NCBI GenBank assembly: GCA_023439185.1
Contig: JAEXOR010000011.1
Location: 124,001-188,000 of the forward strand
Direction: 5' to 3'
Length of the DNA stretch: 64,000 nucleotides
Source of the DNA: Bacillota bacterium
GTDB lineage: Bacteria; Bacillota; Desulfotomaculia; Desulfotomaculales; Desulfallaceae
Within the stretch, counting starts at the first letter, position 1. Each line of letters opens with the position of its first letter. This document shows, one piece after another, positions 24,815-33,872 of the stretch. The notes beneath the pieces were generated by a model that saw only the letters and a program-made list of their open reading frames with translations, made no database searches and had not been told where the DNA came from. The position numbers were made by a program, and so were the translations under genes.

Positions 24815-25729
24815 TCAGGCCCCCTGGTGGGCCAAGCCTACCAATTCACTGACGTTGTCGAACCTGTTTTGCCGCATGTAATCCTCTATCCCCTCGACAA
24901 TTTCAACAGCGGCCCGGGGGTTGACGAAATTGGCCGTGCCCACCGCCACGGCGGTGGCCCCGGCCAGGATAAACTCCAGGGCGTCCCGGGCATTCATAAT
25001 GCCCCCCATGCCCAGGATGGGCAACTTAACCGCCTTGTACACCTGCCACACCGCCCGCACCGCCACAGGCCTGACGGCCGGACCGCTGAGGCCCCCGGTG
25101 ATATTGGCCAAAAGGGGCCGGCGCTTTTCCACGTCGATAACCATGCCCACCAGGGTGTTAATCATCGACAAAGCATCCGCCCCGGCTTCGGCCGCCGCTT
25201 CCGCCATAGCCACGATATCGGTTACATTGGGCGAGAGCTTAACGATCACCGGCAACCCGGTAACCGACTTTACCGCCCCGGTCACTTCGGCCGCCGCACG
25301 CGGATCGCTGCCAAACTGAAGGCCACCCTTTTTTACATTGGGGCAGGAAATATTGATCTCCAGGCCGGCCACGCCGGGCGCCCCGTCCAGCTTGCGGGCC
25401 ACCAGGGCGTAATCCTCCACGGTGTCCCCGGCGATGTTCACGATCGCCGGCACGCCCAGTTGGGCCAGCCGGGGTAAAATTTCCTCCCTCACCCGGTCCA
25501 CCCCGGGGTTTTGCAGCCCGATGGCGTTAAGCATGCCCGCAGGCGTTTCGGCAATGCGCGGCGTGGGGTTGCCCCTGCGGGGCGCCGGAGTGGTGCCTTT
25601 TACGGTGATGGCCCCCAAGCGCTGCAAATCCAGATAAGGCTGGTATTCAAACCCGAACCCGAAGGTGCCCGAAGCGGTGGCAACGGGGTTCTTCATCATT
25701 ATTCCGCCCAGGTTTACCGTGGTGTTCAC
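24815..25729 (-). CDS. pyrD: dihydroorotate dehydrogenase B, catalytic subunit
   Basis: 304-aa class 1B PyrD. I choose GTG 25729, which overlaps the pyrK stop as GTGA and lies 10 nt after GGAGG; an upstream TTG is possible. The catalytic Cys is in EINISCPNVKKGG, and FMN-binding GMGGIMNARDALEF and GATAVAVGTANF are intact. With PyrK it forms the NAD-dependent heterotetramer oxidising dihydroorotate to orotate. Confidence 0.95.
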   Translation of the reverse strand: MNTTVNLGGIMMKNPVATASGTFGFGFEYQPYLDLQRLGAITVKGTTPAPRRGNPTPRIAETPAGMLNAIGLQNPGVDRVREEILPRLAQLGVPAIVNIAGDTVEDYALVARKLDGAPGVAGLEINISCPNVKKGGLQFGSDPRAAAEVTGAVKSVTGLPVIVKLSPNVTDIVAMAEAAAEAGADALSMINTLVGMVIDVEKRRPLLANITGGLSGPAVRPVAVRAVWQVYKAVKLPILGMGGIMNARDALEFILAGATAVAVGTANFVNPRAAVEIVEGIEDYMRQNRFDNVSELVGLAHQGA

Positions 25730-26532
25730 CGCCAAACCACCTCCGCCGCGTTAAATACCGGTCCGTCCACGCAGACCCGCCGGTAGTTTTCCTCCCCGCC
25801 GGCTTCCCGCGTCGGACAGACGCAGGACAGGCAGGCGCCAACCCCGCAGGCCATCCTTTCCTCCAGGGATACCTCCCCCGGTACCCCGGCCTGACTCAGC
25901 AGCAAACAAACCGCTTTAAGCATGGGCGTCGGCCCGCAGGCGTAAACGTACTCCGCCTGCTGCCGCAGTTCCTCCTCCAGCAGCCCGGTAACCGGACCGT
26001 GCTGCCCGGCCGAACCGTCATCGGTGGCGACTTGTATCTTATAACCCAGCGCCGCCACCAATTCCACCGTCAAAAGTTGTTCGGCGCTTCTGGCCCCCAG
26101 CAGCACCTTTACCCGCGGGGCCTCATTGACCGCCGCCAGTTCCTGCAGCAAAAAAAAGAGCGGCGCGGCGCCGATCCCGCCGGCTATAACGATAATATCG
26201 CCCGGACTATCAGTTTGCCTCTCCCGGCCCAGAGTGAATCCGCGACCCAGGGGGCCGATGACGTCCAGCATCCCGTCCCGCCGATCCACCAGCAATTCGG
26301 TGCCCCGGCCCGCCACCTGAAACATAATCCGCACCTGCCCGGTTTGACGGTTCACCGCGTGGATGCTGATGGGACGGCGCAGCAGCGGGTCATTGCCCGA
26401 AGCGCAGCGGATATGCAAAAACTGGCCGGGCCGGGCAATTTCCGCCAGGTTTGGGGCAAACAGCTCCAACACGTAAACATTAGGCGCCGGGTTTGAATTA
26501 CCCGTTATTTCCACCTGCAGCAATTGGGACAT
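25726..26532 (-). CDS. pyrK: dihydroorotate dehydrogenase B, electron transfer subunit
   Basis: 268-aa PyrK from ATG 26532, 10 nt after GGAGG. FAD-binding RRPISIHAV and NAD-binding VIAGGIGAAPLFFL motifs are followed by the C-terminal [2Fe-2S] cysteines C-x4-C-x2-C plus a distal Cys (CGVGACLSC ... CVDGP). It passes electrons from PyrD's FMN to NAD. First gene of a pyrK-pyrD pair after the carB gap. Confidence 0.95.
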   Translation of the reverse strand: MSQLLQVEITGNSNPAPNVYVLELFAPNLAEIARPGQFLHIRCASGNDPLLRRPISIHAVNRQTGQVRIMFQVAGRGTELLVDRRDGMLDVIGPLGRGFTLGRERQTDSPGDIIVIAGGIGAAPLFFLLQELAAVNEAPRVKVLLGARSAEQLLTVELVAALGYKIQVATDDGSAGQHGPVTGLLEEELRQQAEYVYACGPTPMLKAVCLLLSQAGVPGEVSLEERMACGVGACLSCVCPTREAGGEENYRRVCVDGPVFNAAEVVWR

Positions 26533-26594
26533 CGAACACAATCCTCCGGAAGTGAATAATATTTAGTAATCAGATAAAGTTAATCTTTTTTTTA

Positions 26595-26622
26595 TTGACT
26601 TTTAACACAACCCTGCTATAGT
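26595..26622 (+). promoter_or_regulatory. promoter of the 50-aa ORF
   Basis: -35 TTGACT (26595-26600), 16-bp spacer, -10 TATAGT (26617-26622). An AAGAAGGAGGTG ribosome-binding site follows at about 26630-26641. Confidence 0.7.
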
Positions 26623-26648
26623 GATCATTAAGAAGGAGGTGAATATTA

Positions 26649-26801
26649 ATGACCGATCGTGAGCACGCAGTGCGCGCCCTGACGCAAATGGTCCACAGCA
26701 ACAGCAATAAAGCGGACCAGTGCCGGGAACTGAAGGAATGGTTCAACAGTCTGAACCGGGACCTGATGAAAGCGGTGGAAACCCTGAAAAAGGGCGCTTA
26801 A
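26649..26801 (+). CDS. 50-aa small protein, unknown
   Basis: Small ORF starting MTDREHAVRA and ending ETLKKGA. The ATG is 7 nt behind a near-perfect AAGGAGGTG and a good promoter precedes it. It is polar and predicted helical, with one Cys (C25 in ADQCRELKEW). It lies alone between the divergent pyrK and convergent carB genes, which all run on the other strand. I do not recognise a family. A DNA-binding or sporulation-type small protein is possible. Confidence 0.6.
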   Translation: MTDREHAVRALTQMVHSNSNKADQCRELKEWFNSLNRDLMKAVETLKKGA

Positions 26802-26971
26802 ATCAGGCCTTTTTCGTTACATAACGCTCCCAACTCACGAACGCGCAAAACCGGCATCATTACCGGAAAGCGCTTTTTTATTTGCTTTTTGCCGCTTCAA
26901 AAGCCTGGTGTTTATACCTTACGCTCACTGGCACGGCCTTATACTTGTACTTCCACCGGTAAAAAAACAGT

Positions 26972-27029
26972 ATTCAGAAGCCAGGATCTTTTTCCCGCTC
27001 TTTCATTCTGAATCCTGACTTCTGACTCC
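26972..27029. repeat. CTGACT/CAGGAT-type dispersed repeat, copy 1
   Basis: ATTCAGAAGCCAGGAT (26972) faces ATTCTGAATCCTGACTTCTG (27005) and then ACTCC in inverted orientation just after carB. Related copies occur at 31362 and 31519. Confidence 0.6.
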
Positions 27030-27034
27030 TTCTT

Positions 27035-30000
27035 TTACTCCAGATACTCCTGCAACGGCACCAGCTCAATATCGGAGCCTTCCTGGAAGTCGGTCAGCAC
27101 TTCCAGAATGGCCCGGGCGGTGTCCAGGGAGGTCAGGCAGGGCACGGCCAGTTCCACGGTGGCCCGCCGAATGGCAAAACCGTCCCGTTCCGGCTGTTTG
27201 CCCTTGGTAAGCGTGTTCACCACCAGGTGGATTTCTCCCTGTCTCAGCAGGTCCGCGATATGAGGCGACCCCTCGCGCACCTTGTTCACCCGCTGTACCG
27301 GCACACCGTGTTCCGATAGGTAGCGGGCCGTTCCGGCGGTGGCCAGGATGTTATAACCCAGCCCAGAGAAACCCTTGACGATGGGCAGCGCTTCTTCCTT
27401 GTCCTTGTCGGATACGGTGAACAGGATGTTGCCCTGACGCGGGAATTCCACCCCCGAGGCCAGCAGTGCCTTGTACAGCGCCACCGGATAGCTGGCGTCC
27501 ACCCCCAGCACCTCGCCGGTGGATTTCATTTCCGGACCCAGCGAGATATCCACCCGCAACAGCTTGGCAAAGCTGAACACCGGCGCTTTTACGCCCACCA
27601 GCCTGGTTTCCTGGTACAGCCCGCCCTGGTACCCCATATTCTTCAGCTTATGGCCCATGATGATCTTGGTGGCCAGGTTGACCATGGGCACGCCGGTGAT
27701 TTTGCTCATGTAGGGTACGGTGCGGCTGGCCCGGGGATTCACCTCCAGCACGTAAACTTGGCCGTTGTACAGCACGTACTGGATGTTAATCATCCCCCGT
27801 ACGTTCATGGCCATAGCCAGCCGGGTGGAGTAATCCACAATTTGCGCCCGGGCGTGGCGGTCCAGGTGGTTGGCCGGGTAAACCGCGATGCTGTCCCCGG
27901 AATGGACCCCGGCCCGCTCCACGTGCTTCATAATCCCCGGGATCAGCACGGTTTCGCCGTCGGCGATGGCGTCCACCTCAATTTCCTCACCCAGGAAGTA
28001 TTTATCCACCAGTACCGGGTGCTCCGGCGTAACTTTCACGGCGGTTTGCATATAGTTTGTCAAATCTTCCAGGTTATAAACTATCTCCATGGCCCTGCCG
28101 CCCAGCACATATGAGGGCCGCACCAGCACCGGGTACCCGATGCGATCGGCCACTTCCACGGCCTCGTCTACGGAGAAGGCAGTGCCCCCCGGCGGCCGGG
28201 GAATATCCAGCTCTTCCAAAAGGACGTCAAACCGCTCACGGTCCTCGGCCCGGTCGATATCGTTCAGCGAGGTGCCCAGGATTTTAATCCCGGCCCGCTC
28301 CAGGTGGGCCGCCAGGTTAATGGGCGTCTGGCCGCCGAACTGCACGATTACACCCTCGGGTTTTTCTTTTTCCAAAATATTCAGCACATCCCCGGGCAGC
28401 AGCGGTTCAAAGTACAGCCGGTCGGCGGTGTCGAAGTCGGTGCTGACGGTCTCGGGGTTGTTGTTAATGATGATGGTCTCGTAATCCATCTCTTTCAGCG
28501 CCCACACCGAGTGCACCGAGCAGTAGTCAAACTCAATGCCCTGGCCGATGCGGATGGGCCCGCCGCCCAGCACCGCCACCTTGGGGCGGTCCGTGGGCGG
28601 CGCCTCGTCCTCTTCATCGTAGGTGGAGTAATAGTACGGCGTTTGGGCCTCGAATTCGGCGGCGCAGGTATCCACCATTTTATACACCGGCTCCACGTCT
28701 TTGGATTTGCGCAACGCCCGCACTGCCGCGGTCTTAAGGCCGGCAGCCTGGCCGATATAAGCGTCGGCCATACCCATTTGCTTGCACAACCTCAGCGTTT
28801 CTGAAGTCAGAGCCGCCGGTCCCTCCCAGCGTAGCCGCTGTTCCAGATCCACCACGTTCTTGATTTTGCGGATAAAGAAACGGTCCATTTTAGTCAGGCT
28901 GAAGATGCGCTCCTCCAGCATACCCCGGCGTAGCGCTTCGGCCAGCACAAACAGGCGCTCGTCATTGGCTTGAATTAGCTTTTGCTCCATTTCCTCGTCC
29001 GTCAATTTATCCATGCCGGGGTAAATCAGGCCCGAAACGCCGATCTCCAGTGAGCGGACGGCTTTTAAAAGCGCTCCTTCGATGGTGCGGTCGATGGCCA
29101 TCACCTCGCCGGTGGCCTTCATCTGGGTGCCCAGGGTCCGGTCGGCCAGGGCGAACTTGTCGAAGGGCCAGCGGGGGAACTTGATTACCGCGTAGTCGAT
29201 GGACGGTTCGAAACAGGCGTACGTTTTGCCGGTGACCGCGTTTTTGATCTCGTCCAGGTTCAGGCCGACGGCAATCTTGGCCGCCACCTTGGCGATGGGG
29301 TAGCCGGTGGCCTTGGAGGCCAGGGCCGAAGAACGGGACACCCGCGGGTTGACTTCGATGACATAATACTGGTAGCTGTCGGGGTCCAGGGCGTACTGGA
29401 TGTTGCAGCCGCCCTCCACGCCCAGGGCGCGGATAATTTTCAGGGCGGCGGTGCGCAGCATCTGGTAATCCTTGTCGCTCAAGGTTTGGGTGGGAGCCAC
29501 CACGATACTGTCCCCGGTGTGGATACCCATGGGGTCCAGGTTTTCCATACTGCAGATGGTGATGCAGTTGTCCGCCCCGTCCCGCATTACCTCGATCTCA
29601 ATTTCTTTCCACCCCACCACGCTGCGCTCGACGAGCGCCTGATGAATAATGCTGGCTTTTAAGCCCCGGGTGCAGGTATCAATCAGTTCTTCGAGGTCGT
29701 AGACCATACCGCCGCCGGTGCCACCCAGGGTGTAAGCCGGTCGCACCACCAGCGGGAAACCGATGGTTTTGGCAAATTCCACGGCTTCATCCACCGTGGA
29801 GATGATGGCGCTTTCGGGCACCGGCTCGTTAATTCGCTCCATGGTGCTCTTAAACTGTTCCCGGTCCTCGGCCCGTTTGATGGCGTCCAGCGGGGTGCCC
29901 AGCAGCTTGACGTCGTATTTGTCCAGCACGCCCTGCTCGGCCAACTGCAGGGCCATGTTCAGGCCCACCTGGCCGCCCAGGGAAGGCAGGAAACCGTCGG

Positions 30001-30247
30001 GCCGTTCCTTGGCGATAACCCGGGTGACGAATTCCGGGGTGATGGGCTCAATGTAAATCCGGTCCGCCATGTTGGCGTCGGTCATGATGGTGGCCGGGTT
30101 GCTGTTAATCAGCACCACTTCCAGGCCTTCCTCGCGCAGCGCCCGGCAGGCCTGGGTGCCGGCGTAGTCGAACTCCGCCGCCTGGCCGATGATGATTGGC
30201 CCCGAACCCACCACCAGTACTTTTTTAATGCCTTCTTTAATTGGCAA
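27035..30247 (-). CDS. carB: carbamoyl-phosphate synthase large subunit
   Basis: 1070-aa CarB with two homologous ATP-grasp halves (about 1-400 and 550-935), an oligomerisation domain between them and the C-terminal MGS-like allosteric domain (about 935-1070), where UMP or IMP and ornithine bind in relatives. TTG start directly after the carA TAG stop, with GGGAGGGAC upstream, so the two are translationally coupled. It makes carbamoyl phosphate from bicarbonate, ATP and glutamine-derived ammonia. Confidence 0.97.
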   Translation of the reverse strand: MPIKEGIKKVLVVGSGPIIIGQAAEFDYAGTQACRALREEGLEVVLINSNPATIMTDANMADRIYIEPITPEFVTRVIAKERPDGFLPSLGGQVGLNMALQLAEQGVLDKYDVKLLGTPLDAIKRAEDREQFKSTMERINEPVPESAIISTVDEAVEFAKTIGFPLVVRPAYTLGGTGGGMVYDLEELIDTCTRGLKASIIHQALVERSVVGWKEIEIEVMRDGADNCITICSMENLDPMGIHTGDSIVVAPTQTLSDKDYQMLRTAALKIIRALGVEGGCNIQYALDPDSYQYYVIEVNPRVSRSSALASKATGYPIAKVAAKIAVGLNLDEIKNAVTGKTYACFEPSIDYAVIKFPRWPFDKFALADRTLGTQMKATGEVMAIDRTIEGALLKAVRSLEIGVSGLIYPGMDKLTDEEMEQKLIQANDERLFVLAEALRRGMLEERIFSLTKMDRFFIRKIKNVVDLEQRLRWEGPAALTSETLRLCKQMGMADAYIGQAAGLKTAAVRALRKSKDVEPVYKMVDTCAAEFEAQTPYYYSTYDEEDEAPPTDRPKVAVLGGGPIRIGQGIEFDYCSVHSVWALKEMDYETIIINNNPETVSTDFDTADRLYFEPLLPGDVLNILEKEKPEGVIVQFGGQTPINLAAHLERAGIKILGTSLNDIDRAEDRERFDVLLEELDIPRPPGGTAFSVDEAVEVADRIGYPVLVRPSYVLGGRAMEIVYNLEDLTNYMQTAVKVTPEHPVLVDKYFLGEEIEVDAIADGETVLIPGIMKHVERAGVHSGDSIAVYPANHLDRHARAQIVDYSTRLAMAMNVRGMINIQYVLYNGQVYVLEVNPRASRTVPYMSKITGVPMVNLATKIIMGHKLKNMGYQGGLYQETRLVGVKAPVFSFAKLLRVDISLGPEMKSTGEVLGVDASYPVALYKALLASGVEFPRQGNILFTVSDKDKEEALPIVKGFSGLGYNILATAGTARYLSEHGVPVQRVNKVREGSPHIADLLRQGEIHLVVNTLTKGKQPERDGFAIRRATVELAVPCLTSLDTARAILEVLTDFQEGSDIELVPLQEYLE

Positions 30248-31327
30248 CTATTGTCCCTCCCCGCGCATGATGTCCATAAACTGGTCGAATATATAGTCGG
30301 AATCGTGCGGCCCCGGTGATGCTTCGGGGTGATACTGCACCGCGAATATGGGCAGCTTTTTATGCCTGATGCCCTCGACGGTGTTGTCGTTCAGGTTGAT
30401 GTGGGATACGTCCACATCCAGCCCCGCCAGTGACGCTTCGTCCACGCTGTAGCCATGGTTGTGGGAGGTGATGTAAACCCGCCCGGTACGCATGTCCTTA
30501 ACCGGGTGGTTGGCGCCCCGGTGACCGAACTTCATTTTGTAGGTCTTGCCACCCAGGGCCAGGCCCAAAATCTGATGTCCCAGGCAAATGCCAAACAGCG
30601 GCACCTTGCCGGTCAGCAAACGGGCGGTCTCAATGGCGGCCGGCACATCCACCGGGTCGCCGGGTCCGTTGGAAAAGAACACGCCGTCCGGCGACAGGGC
30701 GTTAATTTCATTGGCGGCGGTTTTGGGCGGTACCACGATAACGCTGCAGTCCCTGTCCCGCAGCTTGCGCACTATATTATGCTTGGCGCCCAGGTCCACC
30801 AGCACCACCCGCGGCCCGCCGCCCTCCAGGGTATAATTTTCCCCGGTGGCCACCTCGTCCACCAGGTTCAGGCCGCTGAGCTGCGGGCTGGTGCGCGCCC
30901 GGCCCACCAGTTCTTCGGGGTTTACGTCGCCGGCGGCGATATAGCCCCGCATGGTTCCGTAACTGCGCAGGTGTCTGGTCAAAGCCCTGGTATCCACTCC
31001 GCTGATGCCCGGCACTCCCTCCTTGGCCAGGAACTCGCCAATCCGGTAACCGGCCCGCCAGTTGCTGGGATGATCGCAGTACTCCCGGACCACGAATCCG
31101 CGCACGAAGGAACGCCTGGATTCGTAGTCCTCCCGGTTGATCCCGTAGTTGCCAATCAGCGGATAGGTCATGACCACAATTTGCCCGGCATAAGAGGGGT
31201 CGGTAAGCACTTCCTGGTAACCGGTCATGCCGGTGTTGAACACCACCTCGCCCCATTGTTCGGTGACGGCGCCAAAGGACTGGCCGGTGAACACTTTGCC
31301 GTCTTCAAGAGCTAAAACAGCTTTCAA
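30248..31327 (-). CDS. carA: carbamoyl-phosphate synthase small subunit
   Basis: 359-aa CarA. N-terminal small-subunit domain, then a class I glutamine amidotransferase domain with the nucleophile in FGICLGHQILGLALGG and the His/Glu pair in VQYHPEASPGP. TTG start 10 nt after GGAGG. The 198-nt gap to pyrC contains two copies of a dispersed repeat and no PyrR loop, so carAB is probably read through from the pyr promoter. Confidence 0.96.
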   Translation of the reverse strand: MKAVLALEDGKVFTGQSFGAVTEQWGEVVFNTGMTGYQEVLTDPSYAGQIVVMTYPLIGNYGINREDYESRRSFVRGFVVREYCDHPSNWRAGYRIGEFLAKEGVPGISGVDTRALTRHLRSYGTMRGYIAAGDVNPEELVGRARTSPQLSGLNLVDEVATGENYTLEGGGPRVVLVDLGAKHNIVRKLRDRDCSVIVVPPKTAANEINALSPDGVFFSNGPGDPVDVPAAIETARLLTGKVPLFGICLGHQILGLALGGKTYKMKFGHRGANHPVKDMRTGRVYITSHNHGYSVDEASLAGLDVDVSHINLNDNTVEGIRHKKLPIFAVQYHPEASPGPHDSDYIFDQFMDIMRGEGQ

Positions 31328-31361
31328 GTTGCAAACACCTCCGCAGTATTATGACTGAAGT

Positions 31362-31384
31362 ATTCAGGAGTCAGGAGTCAGAAT
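31362..31384. repeat. dispersed repeat, copy 2 (upstream of carA)
   Basis: Tandem CAGGAGT units (ATTCAGGAGTCAGGAGTCAG then AAT). It is the reverse-oriented counterpart of the CTGACT units at 31519 and 27005. Confidence 0.6.
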
Positions 31385-31518
31385 GTTTCTATTCAGGCAG
31401 ACAGTGAATCTATTGTAGTTTTGTTATTCTGCATGGTTACACTGCCCCGACTCGCTTACGATAGCGGTGAATCCATAAGTATTCTATTCTCCAGTGCCGC
31501 AAGCGGCATGTGATTTAT

Positions 31519-31552
31519 CTCCTGACTACTGACTACTAACTCCTGAATCCTG
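31519..31552. repeat. dispersed repeat, copy 3 (inside the end of pyrC)
   Basis: Units CTCCTGACTACTGACTAC then TAACTCCTGAATCCTG. The pyrC stop (31526-31528) lies inside it, so the last residues of PyrC (QDSGVSSQ) are encoded by the repeat. Confidence 0.6.
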
Positions 31553-32818
31553 TCTTTTATACTTTATCTCCCCCGCTACGATGGTTAGGACCGGCAGTCC
31601 CTTGAGACGGCGGCCCGTAAAGGGGGTATTTTTGCTTTTACTTACAAAATCAGCAGGGTTGACCGTTTCCTCAAGCAACGGGTCGATAACGGTTATGTCC
31701 GCCGGCGCTCCCACGGCCAGGGCGCCGCCCGTGACGCCCAGGATGCGGGCGGGGTTGACCGAGAGCTTTTGCACCGCCTGCAGCGGAGTTAAAACGCCGG
31801 TATGCACCAGTTCGGTCCACACCAGTCCCACCGCAGTCTCCAAACCCACCAGACCAAAGGGGGCCAGGTCGAACTCCACGTTTTTTTCGTCAAAGGAATG
31901 GGGCGCGTGATCGGTGGCGATTACGTCGATGGCGCCGTCCGCCAATCCTGCGCGGATAGCCCGCACATCAGCTTCACCGCGCAGCGGCGGGTTGACCTTG
32001 GCGTTGGTGTCAAAGTCGCCCACCGCCCGGTCCGTCAGGGTAAAGTGGTGCGGCGTCGTTTCCGCCGTCACCCGAACCCCCCGTTTTTTGGCCTCCCGCA
32101 CCAGGGACACCGAACCGGCGGTGCTGACGTGGGCTATATGCAGCGGGCATCCGGTCTCCGCCGCCAGAATGATGTCCCGGGCCACCACGGCTTCCTCGGC
32201 GGAAGCGGGGATGCCCTTTAAACCCAGCATCGTCGCATACGCGCCTTCGTGCATCACTCCGTCCCCGGCCAGGCTTTTGTCCTCGCAATGGGAGATAATT
32301 GCCGCGTCCAGCATCCCGCAGTACTGCATGGCTCGGCGCATCAGGCCGGCGTCCGGCACGGGCCGGCCGTCGTCAGAAAAGGCAACCGCACCGGCTTCGC
32401 GCATGTCCGCCAGTTCGGCCAGTTCCTGGCCCAGGCTGCCCCTGGTAATGGCCCCGATCGGGTAAACCCGCGCCAGGCCGGCCGCCGCAGCCCGTTTATT
32501 GATATACTCTACCGCCACCCGGTTGTCGGTGACAGGATCGGTGTTGGGCATGCAGGCCACGCCGGTGAACCCACCCCGGACCGCCGCCGCCGTACCGGTG
32601 GCAATGGTCTCCTTGTACTCAAAACCGGGCTCCCGCAGGTGTACATGTATGTCAACCAGTCCCGGCGTCACCAGTCTGCCCGCAGCGTCAATAATCTTTG
32701 TATCGTGGCCGGGCTCAAAGGGCGGGCTGATCACTCCGTTTTCCACGTACAGGTCCGCCGTTTCGTCCCGGCTGGCGGCCGGATCCAGAATCCGCCCGTT
32801 TTTAATGATTAGCTTCAA
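31526..32818 (-). CDS. pyrC: dihydroorotase
   Basis: 430-aa type I dihydroorotase. I choose TTG 32818, 7 nt after GGAGG; GTG 32827 would touch that site. The zinc ligands are in DIHVHLREPG, and later in SHCED, HIAHVSTAGS and ATDHAPH. It closes carbamoyl-aspartate to dihydroorotate. It overlaps the end of pyrB by 17 nt. The extreme C-terminus is made of repeat DNA and differs from ordinary PyrC ends. Confidence 0.95.
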   Translation of the reverse strand: MKLIIKNGRILDPAASRDETADLYVENGVISPPFEPGHDTKIIDAAGRLVTPGLVDIHVHLREPGFEYKETIATGTAAAVRGGFTGVACMPNTDPVTDNRVAVEYINKRAAAAGLARVYPIGAITRGSLGQELAELADMREAGAVAFSDDGRPVPDAGLMRRAMQYCGMLDAAIISHCEDKSLAGDGVMHEGAYATMLGLKGIPASAEEAVVARDIILAAETGCPLHIAHVSTAGSVSLVREAKKRGVRVTAETTPHHFTLTDRAVGDFDTNAKVNPPLRGEADVRAIRAGLADGAIDVIATDHAPHSFDEKNVEFDLAPFGLVGLETAVGLVWTELVHTGVLTPLQAVQKLSVNPARILGVTGGALAVGAPADITVIDPLLEETVNPADFVSKSKNTPFTGRRLKGLPVLTIVAGEIKYKRQDSGVSSQ

Positions 32819-33740
32819 AGTGAGCACCTCCCCCGGTGAGCAGGTACAGCAGCGCCATGCGCACCGCCACTCCGTTGGTTACCTGCTCCTCTATCACCGC
32901 CGGGCTGCTGTCGGCGATATCAGCGGTAATCTCCACCCCGCGGTTCATGGGGCCGGGGTGCATCACCAGCGCGTCCCCGGCGGCCAGTGCCAGACGCCGG
33001 CTGTTCAGGCCGTAAAGCCTGGAATATTCCCTGAGGCCGGGGAACAACCCCTGCTGCTGTCTCTCTTTTTGAATGCGCAGCATGATAATCACGTCCGCCC
33101 CCTCCAGGGCCGGATCCATTTGATGGAAAACCCGCGCGCCGGTTTCCTCCAATCCGGCCGGCAACAAGGTGGCCGGCCCGCAGACCCTTACCTCGGCCCC
33201 CATTTTGGTGAACCCCCAGATATTTGAGCGGGCCACCCGGCTGTGCAATATGTCGCCCACGATGACCACCCGCAGCCCGGCCAGGCCACCCTTTTTCTCC
33301 CGTACCGTAAACATGTCCAGCAATGCCTGGGTTGGGTGTTCGTGAGCACCGTCCCCGGCGTTAATCACGGCCGCCCGCACCGACCGGGCCAACAGCCGCG
33401 GCGCGCCGGGCATGGGATGCCGCAGCACGATCACGTCGGTCCCCAGGGACTGCAGGGTGCGGCCGGTGTCGTAGAGGCTTTCCCCCTTGGCAACACTGCT
33501 TGAAGACCCGGAGACGTTAATACTGTCGGCGCTCAGGTACTTGGCGGCCAGTTCAAAAGAACCGCGGGTCCGGGTGCTGTTTTCGTAAAACAGGGTCACC
33601 ACCGTTCTGCCGCGTAAAGTAGGCACTTTTTTAATCTGCCTTTTGATAATTTCCTTCATGGGTACGGCGGTATCCAAAAGAAAGCTGATTTCTTCGGCGG
33701 ACAGTTCCCGTATCCCCAATAAATCTTTGTGTTTGTACAT
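32802..33740 (-). CDS. pyrB: aspartate carbamoyltransferase catalytic subunit
   Basis: 312-aa PyrB with the carbamoyl-phosphate site FYENSTRTRGSFELAAKYL, the HPTQALLDMFT motif and the aspartate loop HPGPMNRGVEI. No pyrI regulatory gene is present, as usual in Firmicutes. It is preceded by a second PyrR-type attenuator. ATG start behind GGGGAG. Confidence 0.96.
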   Translation of the reverse strand: MYKHKDLLGIRELSAEEISFLLDTAVPMKEIIKRQIKKVPTLRGRTVVTLFYENSTRTRGSFELAAKYLSADSINVSGSSSSVAKGESLYDTGRTLQSLGTDVIVLRHPMPGAPRLLARSVRAAVINAGDGAHEHPTQALLDMFTVREKKGGLAGLRVVIVGDILHSRVARSNIWGFTKMGAEVRVCGPATLLPAGLEETGARVFHQMDPALEGADVIIMLRIQKERQQQGLFPGLREYSRLYGLNSRRLALAAGDALVMHPGPMNRGVEITADIADSSPAVIEEQVTNGVAVRMALLYLLTGGGAHFEANH

Positions 33741-33764
33741 TGCTGCTCCCCTTTACCCCATAAT

Positions 33765-33849
33765 AAAAGCCTCCCGGGTTGATTTACAACCCGACGGAGG
33801 CCGGCAGGGCAATTAACATTTGGCCCTCCCTTACCGGCCTCACGGGACC
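33765..33849 (-). promoter_or_regulatory. PyrR attenuator between pyrR and pyrB
   Basis: Reading on the minus strand: the conserved PyrR binding loop GGTCCCGTGAGGCCGG (33849-33834), a GAGGGCC/GCCCTG hairpin region, then a terminator with arms GCCTCCGTCGGGTT and AACCCGGGAGGC (33801-33769) followed by TTTTATT. UMP-bound PyrR would favour the terminator. Confidence 0.85.
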
Positions 33850-33872
33850 GTTTTAAAAGGATGCGCCATGCA

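Noticed and set aside
30455..31315. 286-codon ORF opposite carA
   Set aside because: Antisense to a certain CarA; composition is His/Gly-rich noise typical of a shadow frame.
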